Below, piece after piece: positions 16,140 to 24,549 of a stretch of DNA of 64,000 bases. The DNA lies in the NCBI GenBank assembly GCA_002928955.1, contig PERT01000006.1:21621-85620 (forward strand), written 5' to 3'. The DNA is from Hyphomicrobium sp. GTDB taxonomy: Bacteria > Pseudomonadota > Alphaproteobacteria > Rhizobiales > Hyphomicrobiaceae. The translations under genes were made by a program, and so were the position numbers. A model generated the notes under the pieces. It did no database searches. It saw only the letters and a list, made by a program, of their open reading frames with translations, and had not been told where the DNA came from. How positions within the stretch are numbered: position 1 is the first letter of the stretch; every line of letters starts with the position of its first letter.

Positions 16140-18851
16140 GTGAAGAATTGGTTCCAGCGTTCGATCCGGAATAAACTGGCGACAGTGATCCTGGTGGCCG
16201 TCGTGCCGTCGGTGCTGATCGTATCGGTGCTCGGATCGTGGTGGGAGGCCGAGTGGCAACTTGCGTCCAAGCACACCGAACTCGAGGGGATTGCCGCCGC
16301 GTTGGCCGCCAGCGTATCCGAGCCTTTGGCAACGGCTGAGCGACGTCAGGTTGCGAATGCCTTGAAGGGGGTCGGCGCTATTCGTGGCATCACCCACGTC
16401 AGCGTCGCCGATGCCGCGGGCAATACAGTCTTCCAGTTCGGTAATGGCATCCTGGTCACCGGCGCGTCGCGCCATGGCATGCTGTTCAATATCAAAACCT
16501 ATCCTGTCAACGCGGTGATCACCCATGCGGGCCGCCGCATCGGCAGCCTGACCTTGATCGCGTATATCTCCGACGTGACAGCGGCTTTGCTGCGGAGCCT
16601 CTGGTTTGCCACGGCGGCCGGCCTGCTCTCGGCATTGACGGGCATCTTGCTGGCCTACAAGATCCAACGATCGATTACCACGCCCGTCGGTCAGTTGACC
16701 GCCGCGATGGACCAGATCCGCGAGACCAGGGACTTTTCGCGCACCATCGAGCGTACCAGCTCCGACGAGACAGGAATGCTCGTCAGCGCATTCAATGGCA
16801 TGTTACGCGAGATCCGCTCCCGCGATACCGCACTGGCCCAGTACAGTGCCGGCCTCGAGCTCCAAGTGGCGGACCGCACCCGCGATTTGGCATTGGCAAC
16901 CGAGGCCGCGCAATCCGCCAACGCGGCGAAGTCGGTATTCCTCGCGACAATGAGCCACGAAATCCGCACGCCCATGAACGGCATGCTGGTGATGGCCGAG
17001 TTGTTGGCGGCAGGCGATCTCAGTCCCCGGGCGCAGCGCCAGTGCGAAGTGATCCTGCGTTCCGGCCAGACGCTTTTGTCGATCATCAATGACATTCTTG
17101 ACTTGTCCAAGATCGAGGCTGGCCGGCTGACCCTCGAAAGCGTCCCTGTCGATCCCTGCGGCGTCGTCTCCGACGTTCTGGCGCTATTCTCGGAGCGCGG
17201 GTCAGTGCAGGGTTTGCAACTCGCCTACGACGCAGCGCCGGGCGTTCCAAAAGCTATTCTCGGCGATCCGGTGCGGTTGAGCCAAATCCTGTCGAACCTC
17301 GTCAACAACGCATTGAAGTTCACGGAGACGGGCGGCGTGCTGGTGCGGATCGCCCCTGGTGCAGTCGATGCCGGTACGCTCCGCTTCAGTGTGATCGATA
17401 GTGGTATCGGCATTGCCGCCGACAAACTGCCATTGGTCTTTGAGGCCTTCACACAGGCAGAGCAGTCGACGACCCGGCGCTACGGCGGCACCGGGATCGG
17501 CCTCACCATCTGCCGCCAGCTGGTGGAAGCAATGGGCGGCAAGATCGAGGTTTCGAGCACATTGGGCGCGGGCTCCGAGTTCTCGTTCCATATCCCGGTC
17601 GAGGTCGTAACCGCCGCAGATGCAGTGCCCCCTGTTCTCGATGCCGGGGGGTGTGCAGTTCTGCTGCTTCAGCCGGGGCCCATCCGAACGGTTTTCGAAC
17701 GTCTCGCGGGCGAGTTCGGGCTCGACATGGCGACGTCGCCGGCCGGTGTTGCGCGGGCGCGCATCATCGTCACAGACACCGCGACATTGGCCGCTAATCC
17801 GCAACTGTCGGAACGGCTCGGTTGCCGCGTCGTCGTTCTCTCGGGCATGGGTGACGCTCTAGCCGATACGGCGTTGAAGCTAGGGCACGCACAAGACGCG
17901 CTCGAACTGCCGCTTGATGGCCAGGACGCGCGCGACGTATTCGCCCGTGCGCTCGGCGGTCTCGAACCGCTCGCGGCAACGCGGCGGATTGCAAACGCGC
18001 GACCTGTGGAGAGCGTCGCAGCGTTCGCCGGTGTCCGCGTGCTGGCCGCCGACGACAGTGCGATCAACCGCGAAGTGCTGATCGAGGCGCTGCGCCGGCT
18101 GGGGGCCACCGTGACGTCTGTCGAGGATGGCGCGGCGGCGGTTGCGGCCGTCAAGGCCGAGCATTTCGACCTTGTGTTCATGGACGGCAACATGCCGGTG
18201 ATGGACGGCTTCGAGGCCACCCGCATGATCCGTGCGTGGGAGCAGGAAACCGGGCGAGAATCCCTGCCCGTGGTCGGGCTTAGTGCACAGGTGATGGGCG
18301 CGCGGCCGGAGGTTTGGCGGAATGCCGGCATGAGTGACTTCATCTCAAAGCCGTTCACACTTGCGGCAATCACCGCTTGCATCGAACGGCATGTGGACGT
18401 GGGTTCGGCCGTCCGTGGGACGGCGGTGGTCCTGGCGGACATCGCGCCACTGGCATCTGCTGGCCTTGAACAGGATGCCGGCGGCGGGACAGCTCAGCTC
18501 GTCGACGCCGAGGTCCTGCGGTCGATCGAGGAGATGCAGGCCCCTGGCGACGATCTGGTTGGACGCGTGATCGCGCTCTATGCGGAGCACGCCCCGCGGT
18601 TGTTCGAACGCCTGCTGGATTGCGGCATGAGACCCGAGGATACAGACGCGCTGGCCACGGCGGCCCATGCACTCAAATCACTGTGTCGAAACGTCGGAGC
18701 GATCCGCGTGGGTGATTTCTGCGATGCCATAGAGAACGAGGCGCGCGGCGGACGCTCGGTGCTCGACGCCTACGCGCCGGCGCTCGCCAAAGCCTTGCCC
18801 GAGACGTTGTCGGAGCTCGCTCGCTTCGGCTCGCAAAATGTCGCGGCGTGA
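16140..18851 (+). CDS. Hybrid sensor histidine kinase (HAMP-HisKA-HATPase-REC-Hpt)
   Basis: A 903-residue membrane kinase read from GTG 16140. Membrane segments lie at about 13-34 and 154-174 and flank a periplasmic sensor of about 120 residues. A HAMP linker follows, then the phospho-acceptor His273 in MSHEIRTPMNG. The ATPase domain has GGTGIGLTIC. A receiver starts near residue 633 with LAADDSAINRE and FMDGNMPVMDG. A C-terminal Hpt domain has AAHALKSLCRN near residue 842. This is a complete phosphorelay protein of the BarA/ArcB type. Its 3' end overlaps the convergent Pls-like gene by 82 bases. Confidence 0.93.
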   Translation: MKNWFQRSIRNKLATVILVAVVPSVLIVSVLGSWWEAEWQLASKHTELEGIAAALAASVSEPLATAERRQVANALKGVGAIRGITHVSVADAAGNTVFQFGNGILVTGASRHGMLFNIKTYPVNAVITHAGRRIGSLTLIAYISDVTAALLRSLWFATAAGLLSALTGILLAYKIQRSITTPVGQLTAAMDQIRETRDFSRTIERTSSDETGMLVSAFNGMLREIRSRDTALAQYSAGLELQVADRTRDLALATEAAQSANAAKSVFLATMSHEIRTPMNGMLVMAELLAAGDLSPRAQRQCEVILRSGQTLLSIINDILDLSKIEAGRLTLESVPVDPCGVVSDVLALFSERGSVQGLQLAYDAAPGVPKAILGDPVRLSQILSNLVNNALKFTETGGVLVRIAPGAVDAGTLRFSVIDSGIGIAADKLPLVFEAFTQAEQSTTRRYGGTGIGLTICRQLVEAMGGKIEVSSTLGAGSEFSFHIPVEVVTAADAVPPVLDAGGCAVLLLQPGPIRTVFERLAGEFGLDMATSPAGVARARIIVTDTATLAANPQLSERLGCRVVVLSGMGDALADTALKLGHAQDALELPLDGQDARDVFARALGGLEPLAATRRIANARPVESVAAFAGVRVLAADDSAINREVLIEALRRLGATVTSVEDGAAAVAAVKAEHFDLVFMDGNMPVMDGFEATRMIRAWEQETGRESLPVVGLSAQVMGARPEVWRNAGMSDFISKPFTLAAITACIERHVDVGSAVRGTAVVLADIAPLASAGLEQDAGGGTAQLVDAEVLRSIEEMQAPGDDLVGRVIALYAEHAPRLFERLLDCGMRPEDTDALATAAHALKSLCRNVGAIRVGDFCDAIENEARGGRSVLDAYAPALAKALPETLSELARFGSQNVAA

Positions 18852-21800
18852 CCGTCAAGTGGTAGGGCGCGAGCAGGATTGCCGCCCCACACCTCTTGCA
18901 CACGCACCGTCGAGCCCTTCATCAGGAACGATCCAGCTTGCAGGTACGAGCACTCCTTCATTTCGACCCCGTAGTTCACGAATGCACCGACGGCAAGCGT
19001 GCAGCCGGCACCGAGGCGAATATAGTCCGACTTGAAAAGTCCATCTTCCAGGGAGTGGCATTGCAACGAAGTGGCCTCGTTGAGGCAACAGTCATCGCCG
19101 ATCTCGGTCAGCCCTTTCTCCGTGATGATGCAGCCGTCGTCGAACACCATGCGGCCCATGCGGACGCCAAGCAGGCGATGGATCCAGGGGCGGAACGGTG
19201 TACCCTTGAAACCGACCTTCAGCGGCGTTTCACCCATTTTCCAATACCGTTCCACGCGCCAGAAATGGAGATCGTGGATGGTGCAGTTCTTGGGCTCCAG
19301 AGTGAGGCCCCCCGGCCCGTTCCGTTCCATCGTCACGAAGTAGGCGACACTGGCGATAGGCAGGAGCGCGGCGGCGGCGAGCAGTGCGGCGTTGCCCCAG
19401 GCTGGATAAAGCGCATGCGTTGCCGTTCCAATCGCCATCGTCAGCAGGGTCGAACCCCAGATGAGCGTGAGATATTGCATGAGGGTCACGGCGTTGTGCC
19501 GGTTTTTCGCCTGCAACGCACCACGTTGCGATGGCGCCAGCGGATCGAAGGCGCGTGCCGTCACGGTCGTGCGCGGTATCTGGAACGCGGGTGAGCCGAG
19601 CAGCCCGACATGGCTGAGCACCGGCCCATCGAGCGGGACCATGACTTTGGTCGCCAGCAGATTGCCCGCACCGAGCCGGGCGCCGGCGATGTAGAGTACT
19701 TGATTGCCGAGGAAGCTGTGATCGCCAATCGTCGCTTGGTCGATCTTGAACGACGAACTCGACTGCCGGAGATTGATGATTGACAATCCGTCCGAGACCA
19801 TCGTGCCGCTTTCGATCCGGCAGAGGTTCGCGACGTCGTGTTTCTGGTGGCTGCCGAAATTCGATCCGGTCTGTTTGACCACGGCCAAGTCGAGGCCGAC
19901 GAACCGCAGGTAGTGCACGATGAAGGAGCTGTCGCCGAAAATTATGTTGTAGACGTAGGAATTGCAGAACCACGACTGCAGCGCGACAACGGCATAGTGA
20001 AACCCGAAGAGCGGATAGACTTTTCCCGGTTCGACCAGCGGCGACAGCAGACGTGGAGCCAGGGCGACGGTCAACAGCCCACCAATCAGCCCCGCGGTAA
20101 AGAGCACCAGCGAGGCGATGACGCCCAGCATCGCTGGCAGCAACCAAGGCAGCCCTTCGACGATCGGAAGCGCCGGGCCGATCGTGCCGGCAAGGGTCAT
20201 AGCCGACGGGAGGCGGGCAGTGTAGACCGCCGCAAGCTCGATGGCCGGAAGCAACCCGCCCAGCACCGACGCCAGCACGACGATCGAGTAGAGCCAGCGC
20301 CGCAATTGGCTGCACGGCCGCGGCGGCACGGGAACGAACCCACCTTCCGCAGCGCCGCTGGCCGGCTCAGCAGGCGAGCCCCAGTAGCGGCCGCCGGGCG
20401 GTATCAACTGCCCGCGCTGCAACGACGATGCGTGCGCCAGCTGACCGCCGTCGCCGATCGTGCTGCCGATCTCGATCACAGAGCCTTCACCGACGTAGGC
20501 ATCGGCGCCAATGCTGATACGGCCTGTGCGAATGACGCCGAACTCGGCTCGATAATTCTGCAGCAGCGAATCCTTGGCCAACACCGCGCCCTCGCCGATC
20601 CTCAAGAGATCGGTGCAAACGGGCGTGAGGCGCGTATTGATCGACGCATTTCGCCCAATCTGCGCACCCAGCATACGCAGATAGGCATTGTAGATCGGCT
20701 GACCACGGAACAACACCAGCGGGTTCGTCTGAACCAGTTGCTTGACGACCCAGAAGCGAAAGTAGCTGAGCGACCAGATTGGGATCATCTCTTCGCGCCA
20801 GCGGCCGATCAGCAGCCACTTTGCTGCCACGGGTAGCAAAGCCGCGAATGCCGTCACTGCCGCTGCCGACGTCAGCGCGCGCTGGTAGGCGTTCAACAGT
20901 CCGTCAGCCTCTGCCTGCCACTTGAAGGCCTCGATGGTGATCACGAGGTAGACGAACGACATGCCAGCGTAGAACGCATACTGCAATGTCCCGCAAACAA
21001 TGTGCTGGAGGCGCGAAGCCTTGACCGGTTCGATCGTACGTGACGGTGCGGCGCTGGCGCCAGAGCCGATCACTCGCGCCAGTTTTGCGACGGTGGGATA
21101 GAGATAAACGTCGCGGATCGATGCGCGGGTGGCAGGTAATGCGTCTTCCAATTCGAACACGAACTCGGTCATCAGCAGAGAGTGACCGCCGAGGTCGCGG
21201 AAGAAATCATCGTCGACAGATACCTGCTCGAGCCCCAGCACCTTGGCCAATGCCCCGGCAATAGCGACTTCAATGGCATCGCGCGGGGCGACGAATTCGC
21301 CCCCCCCCGTCGTCAGTCGGCCGAGACGCGGATCTGGCAGTTGCTTGCGATCCGCCTTGTTGCTTGGCAACAGCGGGATGCTGTCCAGCTCTTCGAGGTA
21401 TGCCGGCACCATGTAGCCGGGCAGCCGCGATCGCAAATGTCGTGCGATAACGCGCTGATCGATCTCGGCGGCACCGGGCACGCGCGTAAAGTAGCCTGCA
21501 AGTTCAGCCGGTGCGGTCCCTGGGGCGTAGGTGCGGACTACGGCCTGCGCAATACCCGGGAATTCGAGCAGCACGGATTCGATCTCGGTCAACTCGATCC
21601 GGTAGCCGCGGATCTTGACCTGAGTATCGATCCGGCCGTGATATTCGATCTCGCCTTCTGAATTGATCCGGCCGAGATCTCCGGTGCGGTACAACCGGCG
21701 CGACGGGTTGAGTGGCACCCCAATATGGTCGGCGATGAAGCTTTTCGCCGTCAGATCCGGCCGGTTGACATAGCCGCTCGCAAGCCCTGGGCCGGCAATG

Positions 21801-22879
21801 CAGATTTCGCCGATGTCGCCATCGGGCACCTGCGCCTGGGTGTCAGGGTCGAGCATCACGATCGTATATGTCGGCAGAGCCCGACCGATGGTGACCGGTT
21901 TGCCGGTCTCTAGCACCGTCCAGCTCGCCGTGACCGTCGCCTCCGTTGGTCCATAGGCATTCAACATGCGGCGTCCGGGTCGCTGCCAGCGTGCGACAAG
22001 GTCTTGCGGACAGGCTTCGCCGGAAACCAACAGGAAACGCAACTGCGGCAGGTCGGCGGGGATCGTCGCCAGCAAGGTCGGGACACAACAGAGCGCCGTG
22101 ACCCGCCGCGCGATCAGGAAATCTGCGAGCTGCCGACCGACCAACGTGACGTCCGATCGTGCCGGTACCACCGTGGCGCCAACGATGAGCGGTACCCACA
22201 GTTCCTCGGTCGAGAAGTCGAATGCGAGCGTCATGCCCTGGTAGACCCGGTCGTCTTTCTCGATGCCGTAGACGTCGCCCGCCACGCGAATGAAATTGCA
22301 GATACTCGCGTGTTCGACGGCTACGCCCTTGGGCTGTCCGGTTGTCCCTGAGGTATAAACAATGTAGGCCAAAGACGCTTCGGGGTGCTGGGGTGCGCTG
22401 GCCTCGATCCGGGCGTCAGAATGCGCAGCGGACTGTTGGGCCTCCGATTCCAATGAAAGTACGCGGCAAGCGACGGCGCCCAGCTGGCTCGCGTAGCGAT
22501 CGGCGCAAAGTATGGCTGCGAGTTGCGCGTCGGTTGCGATGTAGGCGATGCGATCCGCCGGAAAGCTCGCGTCGAGAGGGACAAATGTGGTGCCGAGCTT
22601 GATCGTCGCGAGCAAGCCGACATAGGCGTCGATTGACTTGTCGAGCAACAGGCCGATGCGATCACCCGGCATCAAACCCGAGGCGAACAAGCGCCGTGCG
22701 AGCCGGTTGGCACGACGGTCCATATCGAGGAAGGTGACGTCGCCCGCTTCAGTCGATATGGCGATCTGACTGGCGCGGCCATGCTCAACGAGCCAATCGC
22801 AACGCTGCTCGAAGAGGTTGCTCAGTCGTTCGCCAGGCCGCCAATGGATCACACTTTCGGGAGCCTCATTCGGCGGCAT
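18770..22879 (-). CDS. Pls-type nonribosomal peptide synthetase (A-T-six TM-three beta-helix domains)
   Basis: A 1369-residue single-module NRPS. The adenylation domain spans about residues 15-515: IVYTSGTTGQPKGVA, NAYGPTEA, YRTGDLGR and the A10 Lys in NKADR. A thiolation domain follows at about 535-605 with the pantetheine Ser in LGGHSLL. After it come about six membrane segments interleaved with three hexapeptide-repeat, left-handed beta-helix regions. No classical condensation (HHxxxDG) or thioesterase domain is seen. This order matches the Pls/PosA family, best known from epsilon-poly-lysine synthetase. ATG 22879 overlaps the aminotransferase stop by 14 bases, so the two are coupled. Hand alignment to GrsA gives D-F-E at positions 235/236/239; the Glu would suit a basic amino acid. 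The polymer product is inferred. Confidence 0.88.
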   Translation of the reverse strand: MPPNEAPESVIHWRPGERLSNLFEQRCDWLVEHGRASQIAISTEAGDVTFLDMDRRANRLARRLFASGLMPGDRIGLLLDKSIDAYVGLLATIKLGTTFVPLDASFPADRIAYIATDAQLAAILCADRYASQLGAVACRVLSLESEAQQSAAHSDARIEASAPQHPEASLAYIVYTSGTTGQPKGVAVEHASICNFIRVAGDVYGIEKDDRVYQGMTLAFDFSTEELWVPLIVGATVVPARSDVTLVGRQLADFLIARRVTALCCVPTLLATIPADLPQLRFLLVSGEACPQDLVARWQRPGRRMLNAYGPTEATVTASWTVLETGKPVTIGRALPTYTIVMLDPDTQAQVPDGDIGEICIAGPGLASGYVNRPDLTAKSFIADHIGVPLNPSRRLYRTGDLGRINSEGEIEYHGRIDTQVKIRGYRIELTEIESVLLEFPGIAQAVVRTYAPGTAPAELAGYFTRVPGAAEIDQRVIARHLRSRLPGYMVPAYLEELDSIPLLPSNKADRKQLPDPRLGRLTTGGGEFVAPRDAIEVAIAGALAKVLGLEQVSVDDDFFRDLGGHSLLMTEFVFELEDALPATRASIRDVYLYPTVAKLARVIGSGASAAPSRTIEPVKASRLQHIVCGTLQYAFYAGMSFVYLVITIEAFKWQAEADGLLNAYQRALTSAAAVTAFAALLPVAAKWLLIGRWREEMIPIWSLSYFRFWVVKQLVQTNPLVLFRGQPIYNAYLRMLGAQIGRNASINTRLTPVCTDLLRIGEGAVLAKDSLLQNYRAEFGVIRTGRISIGADAYVGEGSVIEIGSTIGDGGQLAHASSLQRGQLIPPGGRYWGSPAEPASGAAEGGFVPVPPRPCSQLRRWLYSIVVLASVLGGLLPAIELAAVYTARLPSAMTLAGTIGPALPIVEGLPWLLPAMLGVIASLVLFTAGLIGGLLTVALAPRLLSPLVEPGKVYPLFGFHYAVVALQSWFCNSYVYNIIFGDSSFIVHYLRFVGLDLAVVKQTGSNFGSHQKHDVANLCRIESGTMVSDGLSIINLRQSSSSFKIDQATIGDHSFLGNQVLYIAGARLGAGNLLATKVMVPLDGPVLSHVGLLGSPAFQIPRTTVTARAFDPLAPSQRGALQAKNRHNAVTLMQYLTLIWGSTLLTMAIGTATHALYPAWGNAALLAAAALLPIASVAYFVTMERNGPGGLTLEPKNCTIHDLHFWRVERYWKMGETPLKVGFKGTPFRPWIHRLLGVRMGRMVFDDGCIITEKGLTEIGDDCCLNEATSLQCHSLEDGLFKSDYIRLGAGCTLAVGAFVNYGVEMKECSYLQAGSFLMKGSTVRVQEVWGGNPARALPLDGHAATFCEPKRASSDNVSGKALASAGA

Positions 22880-24188
22880 AGGCCAGGGCCTGCTGCCGCA
22901 ACGGCGCCAAACCGAAGCACCGCTTGCCAACCACGGTCGCAACGGCATCTTCGATGACCTGTAGTCCGGAACTGAGCTCCACCGCCGAAATCGTCAATGG
23001 CGGCATGAGCTTGAGCACCTGACCCTTCGCACCCGACGTTTCGATCATGACGCCACGCTGATAGGCCTCGAGCGAAACGCGACCGGCGATCGTGTCATCA
23101 TCCCAGCCGATGCCGATCAGCAGACCGCGCCCCCGGACATGTGCGCCGTGATCGGGGAACTGTTCAACGATCGCCTCCAGGCGGGCACGCACGGTTTTGG
23201 CCGTCTCGGCGATACGTTGTTCAAAAGCCGGATCTCGCCAGAGGTCGAGCGCGGCTGCTCCAGCGACAAACGCCAGATTGTTCCCGCGGAACGTCCCGTT
23301 GTGCTGGCCGGGCGCCAGCACATCCAGCTCGGCGCGGAGAAGCACGACGGACAGCGGCATGCCCATGCCACCGATGGCCTTCGACAAACATACGATATCC
23401 GGTACCACCGGGGTCGTTTCGAAACTGAAGAATGTTCCCGTTCGCCCGCACCCGGCCTGAATGTCGTCGACGATCAGCACGATCCCGTGCTGCTTGGCAA
23501 TTCGCGACACTCGCTGAAGCCAGCTCGGTGACGCAACGTTCAGCCCGCCCTCGCCCTGAACGGTTTCGAGGATGATGGCGGCCGGCGCGTCGAGACCACT
23601 GCCTGGATCCTGTAACATCCGGTCCAGCAGCTCTGCGGTGTCGCAGCCGCCACCGAGATAACCATCGTATGGCAATCGAGTCGCGCCGGACAGCGGCATG
23701 CCCGCGCCGGCGCGCTTGCTCTTGGTACCCGAAATCGCCAGCGCGCCTTGTGACATGCCATGATAGGCGTTCGTGAACGCGACGACGTTCTGCCGACCCG
23801 TGGCAACACGGGCGATCTTGAGCGCGAGTTCGACAGCATTGGCCCCGGTTGGTCCGGGAAAGGCGATCTTGTAGTCAAGACCGCGCGGATCGAGGATCAC
23901 GTCGTAAAGCGCTTTTATGAAATCGTGCTTGGCACTGGTGTGCAAGTCGAGGGCGTGCGTGATGCCGTCGGCGGCCAGATACTCGATCACCCGGGTCTTG
24001 ATGTGCGACGGGTTATGGCCGTAGTTCAAAGTTCCAGCGCCGGCGAGGAAGTCGATGTAGCGCCGTCCTTCCGTGTCGACGATCGTGGCTCCCTGCGAAG
24101 TTGCGAAAATTGCAGGAAAGCTTCTGCAATAACTGCGCACCGACGATTCAACATCGAGAAACAGATCACGCTCTGCCGGTGCACGCAT
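22866..24188 (-). CDS. Diaminobutyrate--2-oxoglutarate aminotransferase-like (EctB family)
   Basis: A 440-residue class III PLP aminotransferase. GAGTLNYGHNP and GLDYKIAFPGPTGANAVE are EctB/Dat signatures. AYHGMSQGAL lies near residue 142, DDIQAGCGRTG near 241, and the PLP Lys is K270 in CLSKAIGG. The family makes L-2,4-diaminobutyrate from aspartate semialdehyde and glutamate. EctA and EctC of ectoine synthesis are absent. The gene is first in an operon with the Pls-like synthetase, so it probably supplies that enzyme's monomer. Confidence 0.88.
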   Translation of the reverse strand: MRAPAERDLFLDVESSVRSYCRSFPAIFATSQGATIVDTEGRRYIDFLAGAGTLNYGHNPSHIKTRVIEYLAADGITHALDLHTSAKHDFIKALYDVILDPRGLDYKIAFPGPTGANAVELALKIARVATGRQNVVAFTNAYHGMSQGALAISGTKSKRAGAGMPLSGATRLPYDGYLGGGCDTAELLDRMLQDPGSGLDAPAAIILETVQGEGGLNVASPSWLQRVSRIAKQHGIVLIVDDIQAGCGRTGTFFSFETTPVVPDIVCLSKAIGGMGMPLSVVLLRAELDVLAPGQHNGTFRGNNLAFVAGAAALDLWRDPAFEQRIAETAKTVRARLEAIVEQFPDHGAHVRGRGLLIGIGWDDDTIAGRVSLEAYQRGVMIETSGAKGQVLKLMPPLTISAVELSSGLQVIEDAVATVVGKRCFGLAPLRQQALAYAAE

Positions 24189-24549
24189 TCCAAACTGCCC
24201 CCGTCAAACATGCGCAAGACACCGCTGCGGTCCAGTCCATCGTCCACCACGCGGAACACCTCCGATCTAACACAACGGCTGTGTCACAGTCGAGGGACGA
24301 GCGGGCACTCCGCGTCGTATTACTTGCTTCGAATCTGCGCAACGTTGCTCAAACGACACGAACCTCCCCTAAACTCTCAAGCACGCCGTCCGTCACGGCG
24401 GACAATCGAGCGTTCTCGGAAAGACGCAAAATTCTAGCCGATTGCGGCGCCTGATTGCCCCGCGTCGGGATGTTTGGGCTTGCCGGTCGACCGAAAAAAT
24501 GTGACCGAACAGCTTAGTCGAATGTGGGGTCCAGCTGAGTGAGCGTATC
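24189..24549. other. Divergent promoter region, aminotransferase / secreted protein
   Basis: 361 bases between divergent genes. No conserved reading frame, hairpin or strong repeat stands out. It should contain the promoter of the EctB-pls operon and of the secreted protein. Confidence 0.5.

Noticed and set aside
19838..20836. 332-residue plus-strand frame inside the Pls-like gene
   Set aside because: Arg/Gln-rich composition without motifs; it lies opposite the beta-helix and membrane regions of the synthetase.
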